Part shown: positions 17,323 through 26,380 of the stretch, one piece after another
Layout of the letters: every line of letters begins with the position of its first letter
Position numbering within the stretch: position 1 is the first letter of the stretch
Source: Alkalihalophilus marmarensis DSM 21297
GTDB taxonomy: Bacteria > Bacillota > Bacilli > Bacillales > Bacillaceae_D
Direction of reading: 5' to 3'
Length of the DNA stretch: 64,000 nucleotides
Assembly (NCBI RefSeq): GCF_000474275.2
Contig: NZ_ATAE01000067.1
Location: forward strand, 1 to 64,000
Notes under the pieces: model-generated
The model's database searches: none
Told to the model about the DNA's origin: nothing
Seen by the model: the letters and a program-made list of their open reading frames with translations, nothing else
Position numbers and translations under genes: made by a program

Positions 17323-18942
17323 ATGAATGTACAGCATGATCCACAAATGTATCCATATCCTTCCCAAAGGAATGTCGTCTATGGTCGGAAGGGGATGGTT
17401 TCTACTTCACAGCCGCTTGCCGCTCAAGCGGGTTTAGACATTTTGAAACAGGGCGGAAATGCAATTGATGCAGCTATTGCTACTGCAGCCTGTCTGACAG
17501 TTGTAGAGCCGACATCTAATGGAATTGGCTCAGATTGCTTTGCACTAGTGTGGGTAGATGGCAAGCTTCACGGATTAAATGGCAGCGGTCAAGCTCCGAA
17601 CGCTTTATCTATTGATGCTGTTAAGGCTGCAGGATATGAAAAGGAGCTCCCTACATTCGGGATGACACCAGTCACGGTTCCTGGAACTCCGCGCGCGTGG
17701 GCTGAGCTATCTAGGAAATTTGGTAAGCTTCCTTTAACAGAGGTACTTAAACCAGCGATTGATTATGCTGAAGGTGGCTTTCCGGTTTCGCCAACTCTTG
17801 CGAAATATTGGAATGGGGCATTTACTACCTTTTCTAAGCTGTTTAAAGGAGAAGAATTTAAGGCGTGGTTTGAGACGTTTGCACCAGAAGGGCGTGCTCC
17901 GCGTACGGGGGAAATGTGGAAATCTCCTGGTCATGCTGCTACGTTAAAAAGGATTGCCCAAACAGATGCAGAAGATTTTTACACAGGAGAAATTGCCGAT
18001 CAGATTGATGCTTATTTTAAAGAATATCATGGTTATTTACGCAAGGAGGACTTAGAAGCATACCAACCTGAGTGGGTAGAGCCGATCTCTGTTTCTTACC
18101 GTGGATATGATGTGTGGGAAATCCCGCCTAATGGCCAAGGTCTAATTGCATTAGAAGCGCTGAAGATTCTAGAAGGCTATGAATTTACCGAGAAAGATTC
18201 AGTTGATACCCTTCATAAGCAAATTGAAGCGATGAAACTTGCATTTATTGATGGAATGAAATACATTACCGATCCAAAAGACATGAAGGTGACACCGGAT
18301 GCCCTGCTTTCAGAAAGCTATGCCAAAGAGCGCAGAGAGCTAATTGGTAAAGAAGCACTCACACCGGAGCCAGGAACGCCGCCAAGAGGAGGAACCGTTT
18401 ACCTTGCTGCAGCTGATGGTGAGGGGAATATGGTTTCCTTTATTCAAAGTAACTATATGGGCTTCGGTTCTGGTATTGTCGTTCCGGGAACTGGCATTGC
18501 GATGCAAAACCGCGGTCATAATTTCTCTTTAGATGAAACCCATGATAATTGTTTAAAGCCAGGCAAGAAAACCTATCATACTATTATTCCGGGCTTTTTA
18601 ACTAAAGGCGATGAGGCAGTAGGACCATTTGGTGTAATGGGGGGTTTTATGCAGCCGCAAGGACATGTTCAAGTGGTGATGAATACAGTTGATTTTCATC
18701 TAAATCCGCAAGCTGCTCTAGATTCACCACGCTGGATGTGGTCAGAAGGGAAAACAGTACATGTAGAAGGGAGCTTGCCTTCTCATTTAGCACAAGCCTT
18801 AAAAAGAAAAGGTCATGACATTCAAGTCGCTCTTGATGGAGGTCCATTTGGAAGAGGACAGATTATTTGGAGAGATGCCGAGACGGGCGTACTAGCAGGG
18901 GGCACAGAACATCGTACAGACGGTGAAGTAGCTGCTTGGTAA
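17323..18942 (+). CDS. Gamma-glutamyltransferase-like Ntn hydrolase, YwrD type
   Basis: The 539-residue protein belongs to the gamma-glutamyltranspeptidase/glutathione hydrolase superfamily; autoprocessing before T358 (PPRGGTVYLAAADGEGN, 17 residues) would give the catalytic small subunit. N-terminal landmarks are LDILKQGGNAIDAAIATA and EPTSNGIGSDCFALVW. There is no signal peptide, so it is probably cytoplasmic, as YwrD is thought to be. AAGGAGGAATTTT precedes the ATG. Together with the next three genes it reproduces the B. subtilis ywrD-ywrC-ywrB-ywrA neighbourhood. The natural substrate is unknown. Confidence 0.88.
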   Translation: MNVQHDPQMYPYPSQRNVVYGRKGMVSTSQPLAAQAGLDILKQGGNAIDAAIATAACLTVVEPTSNGIGSDCFALVWVDGKLHGLNGSGQAPNALSIDAVKAAGYEKELPTFGMTPVTVPGTPRAWAELSRKFGKLPLTEVLKPAIDYAEGGFPVSPTLAKYWNGAFTTFSKLFKGEEFKAWFETFAPEGRAPRTGEMWKSPGHAATLKRIAQTDAEDFYTGEIADQIDAYFKEYHGYLRKEDLEAYQPEWVEPISVSYRGYDVWEIPPNGQGLIALEALKILEGYEFTEKDSVDTLHKQIEAMKLAFIDGMKYITDPKDMKVTPDALLSESYAKERRELIGKEALTPEPGTPPRGGTVYLAAADGEGNMVSFIQSNYMGFGSGIVVPGTGIAMQNRGHNFSLDETHDNCLKPGKKTYHTIIPGFLTKGDEAVGPFGVMGGFMQPQGHVQVVMNTVDFHLNPQAALDSPRWMWSEGKTVHVEGSLPSHLAQALKRKGHDIQVALDGGPFGRGQIIWRDAETGVLAGGTEHRTDGEVAAW

Positions 18943-18950
18943 TGTGAATA

Positions 18951-18997
18951 AAAACGGGTTCAATCCTATTTGGTTTGAACCTGTTTTGTTTTTTATT
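18951..18997 (+). terminator. Terminator after the ywrD-like gene
   Basis: AACGGGTTCAA pairs with TTGAACCTGTT and is followed by a T-rich run. Confidence 0.8.
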
Positions 18998-19108
18998 TAG
19001 AAACTGTCTCACCACAATGTACCTTCTCAGAAATAATGTTTTACGTAAAATTCCGCAAAACGGGCAGAGTAACTATAAAATACGGCTTAAAAACAGTGTT
19101 CTAAATTA

Positions 19109-19558
19109 TTATAGTTTTAATCCGCTTCGACTCTTAAATCGTCTAAGGAGAATATGGCTTTCTACGCGGGTGATCCCTTCAAGTGCATACAGTTCTTCAT
19201 TTATAAAGTTCTCTAATTGATCGAAGTCTTCGACTAGGACATGCATATGCAGAGTGCTTGGTCCGGTCATTTGATAGCAGCTAGCCACCTTAGGGTTTTC
19301 AGCTAATGTCTCAGCCACTTGGACAAGAGAGGTTGGCTCACAATCCACTTCAAAAAACGCAGAGACGGATTTACCGACTTTATCAGAGTTGATAACGACA
19401 CTGAACTTCTCAATGACTCCTTCTTCTTGGAGCTGATGAATTCGCTCCCTGATCGCCACACGTGAGAGCCCTAATTCTTTAGCTATATCAACATAAGACA
19501 TCCTGCCGTTATCAGTAAGCAAAGCTAGAATCTTTCGGTCTGTTGCATCTATTTTCAT
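19109..19558 (-). CDS. Lrp/AsnC family regulator, YwrC/ChrS-like
   Basis: The 149-residue regulator has an N-terminal helix-turn-helix (DRKILALLTDNGRMSYVDIA, 20 residues) and a C-terminal RAM ligand-binding domain. It is divergent from the two chromate transporter genes. In B. subtilis the orthologous ywrC (chrS) product controls the chr3N-chr3C pair, so control of the neighbouring genes is likely. The ATG at 19558 is chosen; two GTG codons just upstream overlap the probable ribosome site. Confidence 0.88.
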   Translation of the reverse strand: MKIDATDRKILALLTDNGRMSYVDIAKELGLSRVAIRERIHQLQEEGVIEKFSVVINSDKVGKSVSAFFEVDCEPTSLVQVAETLAENPKVASCYQMTGPSTLHMHVLVEDFDQLENFINEELYALEGITRVESHILLRRFKSRSGLKL

Positions 19559-19782
19559 CTCATTCACCACTTATTCATTAGGCTACGTTTATTATATATA
19601 ACCAAAAATCATCTGTCACTTTTGGTTCGAGCAAACATAATGTCTTTGTTTGAAGAGTAGTCTATAATAAAAAGGAATAAAATATATCGAAAAATGTTCA
19701 TTTTGTAAGTGTGATAAGGTATTATGTAATCATTAATATACTATTTAAATGTTAGCAGGAACGTTTTGCAGGGAGTGGGAGA

Positions 19783-20349
19783 ATGGATATTATATTGCAA
19801 AGAGACTTATTTATTGCCTTTTTTCGTTCGGGCATCCTTGGATACGGAGGAGGTCCTTCGACCATTCCGCTTGTCCATAAGGAAGTGGTCGAGCGCTTTG
19901 GCTGGATGAATGATCAAGAGTTTGCGGACGTATTAGCGCTTGGAAATGCGCTGCCGGGTCCAATTGCGACAAAAATGGCGGGCTATATCGGCTACAAAGT
20001 AGGGGGATGGGTTGGTTTAATCAATAGCCTCATTGCCACAGTCCTGCCTACTGTTCTTTTAATGGTCGGGCTAATTGGTCTTTTGTCGTCATTCCGAGAG
20101 TCGCGTGTGGTGGCTGGAATGACAGCTGCAGTGGCCCCGGTTGTCGGCGTAATGCTGTTCGTTTTAACGATGCAATTTCTAAAGCAGTCTAAAAAAGGTA
20201 TTGGTCTTGCTGTAACAGTTGTCCTAAGTATCGTCAGTTTAGCTGCTTATCAATTTTTAGGCATTCATCCTGCCATTGTGATTGGGATATTAATTGTGTA
20301 CGGATTAACTGTACGTCCAAGACGTGAAAAAGAGGGGGCGGCATCATGA
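19783..20349 (+). CDS. Chromate transporter, N-terminal-type half (YwrB/Chr3N-like)
   Basis: This 188-residue membrane protein is one half of a split CHR-family transporter. The family signature is visible as ILGYGGGPSTIPL and LALGNALPGPIATKMAGYIG (20 residues). In B. subtilis both halves are needed together for chromate resistance. About six membrane segments are predicted. Its stop overlaps the start of the second half by 4 nt (ATGA). Substrate may be chromate or another oxyanion. Confidence 0.88.
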   Translation: MDIILQRDLFIAFFRSGILGYGGGPSTIPLVHKEVVERFGWMNDQEFADVLALGNALPGPIATKMAGYIGYKVGGWVGLINSLIATVLPTVLLMVGLIGLLSSFRESRVVAGMTAAVAPVVGVMLFVLTMQFLKQSKKGIGLAVTVVLSIVSLAAYQFLGIHPAIVIGILIVYGLTVRPRREKEGAAS

Positions 20350-20888
20350 TTTATTGGGAGTTGTTTTTAGCCTTCTTCATTCCTGGTATTGTCGGCTATG
20401 GGGGAGGACCAGCGTCTATTCCTCTCATCCAGACAGAGGTTGTCAACCGCTATGGGTGGGTGACAGTAGAAGAATTTGGAGAGCTGCTTGCCATTGGAAA
20501 TGCGCTGCCTGGACCTATTGCCACAAAAATGGCAGGTTATATCGGCTATGAAGTAGGTGGTGTACTCGGTGCATCTGTTGCTTTATTTGCAACGATCGCT
20601 CCTTCTTTAATTATTATGATTTTCCTCTTGGGCATTTTGTATAAGTTCAAAGATTCGCCGCGTGTGAAAAGAATGACAGGGCTTATTAAACCTACCATTG
20701 CTATTTTACTTGGCGTCCTTGCCTTTGAGTTTTTTGATACATCTGTATTCAGCTCAGGGTGGGCTCAAACGATCTTTCTAATTGTTATTAGCTACCTGTT
20801 GCTTGAAAAATGGAAAGTACACCCTGCACTAGTCATAGCAGGAGCCTTACTATACGGCGGCTTATTCCTCGGACACGGCGCGGTGTAG
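20346..20888 (+). CDS. Chromate transporter, C-terminal-type half (YwrA/Chr3C-like)
   Basis: The 180-residue partner repeats the CHR signature (IVGYGGGPASIPL and LAIGNALPGPIATKMAGYIG) and has about six membrane segments. The two halves are clear tandem paralogues and probably insert in opposite orientations to make a heterodimer, as known for short-chain CHR pairs. Translation is coupled to the first half by the 4-nt overlap. A dispersed repeat follows about 50 bp downstream, with no clear terminator. Confidence 0.88.
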   Translation: MIYWELFLAFFIPGIVGYGGGPASIPLIQTEVVNRYGWVTVEEFGELLAIGNALPGPIATKMAGYIGYEVGGVLGASVALFATIAPSLIIMIFLLGILYKFKDSPRVKRMTGLIKPTIAILLGVLAFEFFDTSVFSSGWAQTIFLIVISYLLLEKWKVHPALVIAGALLYGGLFLGHGAV

Positions 20889-20934
20889 GAGGGAGGATTC
20901 TAGGTTCAAAGGTGCTTGAGTATGCTCTGCGCTT

Positions 20935-21262
20935 CTGAACTATACTGCGCTTTCCGTGTGGAGCTAGTGAGCTTCCTCGGGCTACTGCCCTGCGGGATCT
21001 CACTCCTGTTCTAGTCCACACAGGAGTCTCCGTATAGTTCATCCGCTAGGGTAATGCTTTGTAGAATTATTAAGTGGGGTGATTTTGTTATGGATCAGTT
21101 CAAAATGATTAACCTGAAATCCGCGACCTCGCTTACTAAGATCATTCAATTACTTCTAAGATTTAGGGAGCAGTGCACAAAGCGACGAGGAAGCTCCCGG
21201 GCCGCCCACGGAAAGCGTGTGCCTGCAGCGGAAATCAACAGTCGCTGTCAGCAGGAGTGATT
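20935..21262. repeat. Dispersed Bacillus-type intergenic repeat, copy 2
   Basis: The same two modules as at 70-400 fill the gap of almost 500 bp between the chr pair and pepF: CAGGAGTCTCCGTATAGTTC followed by ATCCGCTA (21021-21050), and CAAAGCGACGAGGAAGCTC, CGGAAAGCGTGTGCCTG and CGGAAATCAACAG (21177-21241). The left half also has CTAGTGAG and CTCACTCCTGTTCTAG-like inverted pieces, so a long fold-back is likely. No gene is seen here. Confidence 0.7.
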
Positions 21263-21380
21263 TCCTTAGCCTTCATCCTTTTTTATTTTTGAAATGTTCA
21301 AAATCTTATAGCGGTATAAAAAAAGGTTTGTTAAAGTAAGGTTAGTACGGAATGCGAAATAATTAAGGAGGAACATACAT

Positions 21381-23153
21381 ATGAAATACCCTCAAGTGTG
21401 GGACCTAGAGACCTTCTTTAAAGGAGGCAGTGATTCGGAGGAATTTAAGACATTTGTAAAAAAGGCAAATGAAATGAGCAAGGAGTTAAACGAAAGATTA
21501 CAGCAGTCCTTATCGCTTAAAGAGCTAGAATCTTTCATTCATGACCTTCAAACCTTAATGCAGCATGCTAGAGAAGCTGGAGCATTTGTCAGCTGTCTTA
21601 CTGCGCAGGATGTGAAAGATGAAAAGGCATCACTTTGGCAAGGTAGCGTCCAAGAGCTGTTTACTTCTGTACAAAATGTCACGGTAGGCTTAGAAGAAAA
21701 GTTAACTGATCTGACTGCAGATGAGTGGACGGCTCTGATAAATACAGAATCTTTAAGGGAAATTGCCTATAATTTAGAAGAAAAAAAGAAAGCAGCCGAT
21801 GAAAAATTAAACCCTGCAGAGGAGAAGCTTGCTGCAGCTCTTGCTGTTGACGGGTACCATGCGTGGGGGACGGTATATAATCAAGCAGTGGGACGCATGC
21901 AGATTCCATTTGAAGAGAACGGCGAAACCAAATTATTATCAGCAGGCCAGCTCCAAAACCGCCTCAATAGCGCAGATCGCAAAACAAGAGAGCAGGCATT
22001 TGATGTTTCTGAAGAGGCATGGCAGAAAGAAGCCCCTTTATTTACATCCACTCTTAACCACCTAGCGGGTTTTCGCTTGAAATTGTACGAAGCAAGAGGC
22101 TGGGATCACGTATTAAAAGAACCGCTAGATATTAACCGAATGAGTGAGAAGACGCTTAACGCGATGTGGGAAGCGATTAATGATAATAAACCGCGCTTTT
22201 ATGAATTTATGAATCGTAAAGCACAATTGCTTGGAGTGGAAAAGCTTGCGATGCATGATGTTCACGCACCGCTTCCGACCGAGGGGGATGCTTCTATTTC
22301 TTACGATGATGCTTGTGATTTAATTATTAAGCATTTTAATAAATTTAGTCCAAAGCTTGCGAGTTTCACTGAAGGAGCCCTGCGTGATGGCTGGGTAGAG
22401 GCAGAAGATCGAGCTGGTAAACGTCCTGGCGGCTTTTGCACTTCGTTTGCTGTATCGAAACAATCTCGAATCTTCATGACCTATGACGGTTCTATGGCGA
22501 ATGTGGCAACATTGGCTCATGAGTTAGGTCATGCTTATCACAGTCACTGTTTAAAAACGAAGCAGCCGCTTGCACAGCGTTATGCAATGAATGTAGCAGA
22601 AACAGCTTCTACATTTGCAGAAACAATCGTAGCAGATGCTCTAGTAAATGAAGCGAAGGATGCCGATGTAAAACTTTCATTACTTGAAAATAAAGTAAAC
22701 CGTGCGCTTGCTTTCTTTATGAATATCCATGCCCGCTTCCTATTTGAAACGAGATTCTATGAGGCTCGTAAAGAGAAACTTGTATCTACTGGTGAACTAA
22801 ATGCTTTAATGGAAGAGGCTCAGCGTGAAGCATATGGAAATCAGCTTGAAAATTACTCACCGACCTTCTGGGCATCTAAACTCCATTTCCATATTACAGG
22901 AGTCCCTTTTTACAACTTCCCATACACGTTTGGCTACTTGTTCAGTATGGGAATCTATAAGCGCGCACTAGAAGCGGGAAGATCATTTGAAGATGATTAT
23001 ATTTCCTTGCTTGAAGATACAGCGAGTATGAGTGTAGAAGAGCTTGCTATGAAGCATCTACAAGCAGACCTCACTACAAAAGAATTCTGGCAGGAAGCAA
23101 TTGACGTCGTTTTAGCTGATGTAGACGAGTTTATGAGATTAACAAATAAATAA
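21381..23153 (+). CDS. pepF: Oligoendopeptidase F-type M3 metallopeptidase
   Basis: The 590-residue cytoplasmic zinc peptidase of the M3B family cleaves medium-size peptides. The zinc site is the HExxH motif at H380-H384 in LAHELGHAYHSH, with the third ligand in the downstream NVAETASTFAE segment. Length and motif position fit PepF/YjbG-like enzymes. AAGGAGGAACATACAT precedes the ATG at 21381. It is monocistronic with its own terminator. Confidence 0.93.
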   Translation: MKYPQVWDLETFFKGGSDSEEFKTFVKKANEMSKELNERLQQSLSLKELESFIHDLQTLMQHAREAGAFVSCLTAQDVKDEKASLWQGSVQELFTSVQNVTVGLEEKLTDLTADEWTALINTESLREIAYNLEEKKKAADEKLNPAEEKLAAALAVDGYHAWGTVYNQAVGRMQIPFEENGETKLLSAGQLQNRLNSADRKTREQAFDVSEEAWQKEAPLFTSTLNHLAGFRLKLYEARGWDHVLKEPLDINRMSEKTLNAMWEAINDNKPRFYEFMNRKAQLLGVEKLAMHDVHAPLPTEGDASISYDDACDLIIKHFNKFSPKLASFTEGALRDGWVEAEDRAGKRPGGFCTSFAVSKQSRIFMTYDGSMANVATLAHELGHAYHSHCLKTKQPLAQRYAMNVAETASTFAETIVADALVNEAKDADVKLSLLENKVNRALAFFMNIHARFLFETRFYEARKEKLVSTGELNALMEEAQREAYGNQLENYSPTFWASKLHFHITGVPFYNFPYTFGYLFSMGIYKRALEAGRSFEDDYISLLEDTASMSVEELAMKHLQADLTTKEFWQEAIDVVLADVDEFMRLTNK

Positions 23154-23156
23154 TAG

Positions 23157-23191
23157 ACAGAACCAAGGAGATGATTTCCTTGGTTCTTTTA
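23157..23191 (+). terminator. Terminator after pepF
   Basis: AGAACCAAGGA pairs with TCCTTGGTTCT and is followed by a T run. Confidence 0.88.
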
Positions 23192-23328
23192 ATTCTTCTT
23201 AAAACAGGACTTTATTACTGGTAAAATAGGTAACAAAAATAACTATTTATTGAGAGGTTATGGTACTATATATTTGCAATCGATTAAATTCAACAAATAT
23301 TGCGAAACAATGGGGGGGAGAGAAGCAG

Positions 23329-25026
23329 ATGAAAAGGGGATCAGTAGCTCAAAAAATGATAGCAGGGTTTGTGGTGGTTGCTATCATATTCAGTATTGCT
23401 AGTGTTTTTTCATACATAAATGTTAAAAATGTTGATCAATCATATCAGGATTTAACTGGTTTTGTGCGAGATCTTGAAGTAACGACCCTTCGTATGGAAA
23501 GTAATTTAAATCGTACGAGCAGTAATTTACGAGGGTATCTATTAACAGGGGAACGTGAGATGCTTGAGCGGTTTTATGATTATAACCGACAAGTGAATCT
23601 CTACATAGAAGAATTGCAGCAACTCGTTCCTGATGGGGAAGTTGCTGAGCAGATGGTGCTTCTTGAGGAATTAAATACAAGCTATTTACAACTGTCTAAT
23701 ACAGCGATTAATCAATTTCAGCTTAATCCTGAAGGGGCCATTGAAATTGTTAACAATGACGTCCTGCCGATTGCAAGAGATATGATTAACGAAGCGGACC
23801 AATTTACTGCACAAATTCAAGATTACCGAGAAGAACGGGCATCAGTTATTGCTAGAGAGGTAAGAAATGCGATTGTGTTAACAGTTGTAATTAGTATAGT
23901 GGCCTTCTTAGTCGCAATTGGGATTGGCATTGCTTTATCAATGCTGTTGACAAAGCCATTAAAAGAAATGAAATCCGCTGCTGAGAGAATGGCAAATGGA
24001 GATTTGACTGTTAATACATCAAGAGTGAGAGGGAATGATGAGATCGCAGCGCTATCTGCTTCCTTTGCTGTGATGCAAGAACAGCTGCGTACACTTGTGG
24101 GCCAGCTTTTATACAATTCTGATCAAGTGGCAGCAGCATCTGAGGAACTCTCAGCAAGTGCTGAACAGACTTCAAGAGCAACCGAACATACAGCGTCGGC
24201 TATTGAGAGGATTGCGAAAGGCAGCGACGATCAATTAGCTACAGCGGCAAAAAGTAATACTTTATTAGGTGAAGTTTCATCAAGTGTAGAAGAAATGGCT
24301 GTAAGTACTGCTGCAGTTGAGGAACAGTCCGAAAAATCTCGTCAGTATGCTGCAGATGGGGGCAAGCTTGTTCGTGAGACCGTCGACAAAATGAAAGCAA
24401 TCGATCAATCTGTCAAAGATTCAGATAAGGCGATTCAAGGAATGTCTACTAAGGCAGAGGAGATTGGAGGCATTTTGGATGTGATCCGCGGGATTGCAGA
24501 TCAGACGAATTTGCTTGCATTAAATGCAGCAATTGAAGCAGCGAGAGCAGGGGAGCATGGAAGAGGCTTTGCGGTTGTAGCAGATGAAGTGAGAAAACTT
24601 GCTGAACAATCTTCAGACAGTACGTTGAAAATTAATGATCTTATTTCTGAAATGCAAAATGAAACAAAACATTCTGTTACCATGATGGGGCTTGTAAAAG
24701 AAGAGGTACAGGAAGGACTTGTTACGGCAAATGATACCGATCGTAAATTTACAGCGATTAGCGAGGCCATTGAATTAATGAACGAGCAGATCGAACAAAT
24801 CAATGATACTGCTCAAACAATGGCTGAGAGATCAGAGGTTGTCTCGTATTCTGTAAATGAGATGACGGATATTGCTAAAGAATCATCAGAGCACAGTTCG
24901 ACAGTAAGTGCTTCGGCTCAAGAAACATTAGCATCGATGGAAGAAGTAACGTCTTCTGCTCATGCGCTGACAACAATGGCTGAAGAGCTGCAGCAGCTTG
25001 TGAAAACATTTAAAATTGATCGTTAA
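23329..25026 (+). CDS. Methyl-accepting chemotaxis protein, CHASE3-like sensor
   Basis: The 565-residue chemoreceptor has a first membrane segment at about 9-29, an extracellular four-helix domain resembling CHASE3/4HB ([19 protein letters not shown], 19 residues), a second membrane segment at about 190-210, a HAMP domain and a cytoplasmic signalling domain whose tip reads [20 protein letters not shown] (20 residues). The ligand is unknown. The ATG at 23329 follows GGGGGGAGAG; an extra 23 codons are open upstream but have no ribosome site. It is an isolated gene, typical of receptors scattered outside the che operon. Confidence 0.93.
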   Translation: MKRGSVAQKMIAGFVVVAIIFSIASVFSYINVKNVDQSYQDLTGFVRDLEVTTLRMESNLNRTSSNLRGYLLTGEREMLERFYDYNRQVNLYIEELQQLVPDGEVAEQMVLLEELNTSYLQLSNTAINQFQLNPEGAIEIVNNDVLPIARDMINEADQFTAQIQDYREERASVIAREVRNAIVLTVVISIVAFLVAIGIGIALSMLLTKPLKEMKSAAERMANGDLTVNTSRVRGNDEIAALSASFAVMQEQLRTLVGQLLYNSDQVAAASEELSASAEQTSRATEHTASAIERIAKGSDDQLATAAKSNTLLGEVSSSVEEMAVSTAAVEEQSEKSRQYAADGGKLVRETVDKMKAIDQSVKDSDKAIQGMSTKAEEIGGILDVIRGIADQTNLLALNAAIEAARAGEHGRGFAVVADEVRKLAEQSSDSTLKINDLISEMQNETKHSVTMMGLVKEEVQEGLVTANDTDRKFTAISEAIELMNEQIEQINDTAQTMAERSEVVSYSVNEMTDIAKESSEHSSTVSASAQETLASMEEVTSSAHALTTMAEELQQLVKTFKIDR

Positions 25027-25035
25027 TACGTAAAG

Positions 25036-25068
25036 TAGAAGCTGTCCCGCTGAGGACAGCTTCTTTCG
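25036..25068. terminator. Terminator of the chemoreceptor gene, shared with array B
   Basis: GAAGCTGTCC pairs with GGACAGCTTC across a short loop, followed by TTTCG. On the minus strand it is the hairpin at the end of array B. Confidence 0.85.
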
Positions 25069-25085
25069 TTTGGTCCATGGGAAGA

Positions 25086-25280
25086 GGCGCATATCCTCAG
25101 TCAATGAATACAATTCCAATTCACATGGACGCATAACTTAGTTGAAGCGACGTAATTCCCAGAGACAAGCGCATTTCACCCAGTAAACGACTCAATTACT
25201 CGAAACATGAACACAATAAACTCTTCAACTGAAGCATAAACAGGATGAAAACATACAATCGGTGACCCTCTACTCATAAT
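25086..25280 (-). repeat. 21-nt periodic degenerate array B
   Basis: On the minus strand ten cores (seen on the plus strand as GCGCA, GACGCA, ACAAT and similar) end at 25090, 25111, 25132, 25153, 25172, 25193, 25214, 25235, 25256 and 25275. Steps are 21 nt, with two of 19. It fills the gap between the terminator hairpin at 25036-25068 and the cydB stop, so it would be the 3' untranslated region of cydAB and points into the hairpin. Confidence 0.85.
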
Positions 25281-25320
25281 TTAGAGCGGACCAGCACAAC
25301 ACATATAAAAGAAATGATTG

Positions 25321-26349
25321 TCAGCCCTCTTGTTTCAAATATCGTTTATCTTTCATAAACAATCTCCAGAAGAAAATGAAGATCGGAACCAGCACAGCCA
25401 TTCCTACCCCATAACCAATCAGGAGCAGTCCAAACATCGTGTCGTTTGTAAACGCATCATAAATTGTGACATCTGGATAGAGGAAGTAAGGCATGTGGGC
25501 GGACCCGTAAGCAAAGCTTGCAAGACCGAACTGGGCAGCAATTAAAAGGACAGCTGCTCTAGGTTGTCCTACACTTACTTTTTTTGACGGCCACCAAAGC
25601 GCACTGTACCCTATGCTGAATGCTAACAAGGATAGCGAGAACAAAAGCCATTCGTTCGCCATATTTTCAAACATCCAGAATGCTTCAGGAATTAACGTGA
25701 AAATCGCAGCGACTGCAAACGCCAGAGTAATTGGACCAAGAATAATCGCATTTTTTCTATACACATGGTAGGTCTCTTCAGAATTGGCTTCTCTTGCATA
25801 ATCACTTAATAATAGTGAAGATAAAAACAGCTCTGTACTAATTCCAAAGCCAAGGTGAGTGTAGAAAGTAGGGCTTGTGAAAAGCTGATTAACTAATACA
25901 TATTGCCTGTCCCCTACTGTTTCTACAAAGCCGCCGATTGCTGCAGGCAGGATGCTAATAAGCAGGGCTGGAATTAATAAGCCGGTCACACCTGAGATGA
26001 TGACAAGCATATTCGTATATTTCTGTACGGAATATGAATACACCATAAAGGCACTCCGGATCGTTAACAGAATTAACACAAGGCAAAAAGGAACGATCAT
26101 AATTGTACCTAATGAAGAGGCAGCTCCTGGAAAGAAACCGACAAGAGCCACGACAAGGAGTACTAAAAAAACATTCGTTACTTCCCATGAAGGTGAGAGA
26201 TACCTATTCGCAATACTTGCGGCTTTTGTGTCCGTTCGCTTACGATAAAACATCGCCCAGAAACCTGCGCCAAAATCAATAGAGCCTGCAATGGCATAGA
26301 CAAATAAGAACACCCACAAAATGATAATGGCAATATAGACATTTTCCAT
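25321..26349 (-). CDS. cydB: Cytochrome bd-type terminal oxidase subunit II (YthB-like)
   Basis: The 342-residue integral membrane protein is subunit II of a bd-type quinol oxidase. The N-terminus (FLFVYAIAGSIDFGAGFWAM, 20 residues) is the conserved first helix with the DxGxG motif. About eight membrane segments are predicted. It follows subunit I by 31 bp. The pair resembles YthA-YthB, the second bd-like oxidase of B. subtilis, rather than the canonical CydAB-CydCD operon; no cydCD genes follow. Confidence 0.88.
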   Translation of the reverse strand: MENVYIAIIILWVFLFVYAIAGSIDFGAGFWAMFYRKRTDTKAASIANRYLSPSWEVTNVFLVLLVVALVGFFPGAASSLGTIMIVPFCLVLILLTIRSAFMVYSYSVQKYTNMLVIISGVTGLLIPALLISILPAAIGGFVETVGDRQYVLVNQLFTSPTFYTHLGFGISTELFLSSLLLSDYAREANSEETYHVYRKNAIILGPITLAFAVAAIFTLIPEAFWMFENMANEWLLFSLSLLAFSIGYSALWWPSKKVSVGQPRAAVLLIAAQFGLASFAYGSAHMPYFLYPDVTIYDAFTNDTMFGLLLIGYGVGMAVLVPIFIFFWRLFMKDKRYLKQEG

Positions 26350-26380
26350 CTTTTAAACTCCCTTCTATTTAAAGCATGAT

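Noticed and set aside
25086-25280. CRISPR-like regular spacing
   Set aside because: Repeat core is only 6-8 nt and degenerate, the step is 21 nt, there are no distinct spacers and no cas genes in the window.
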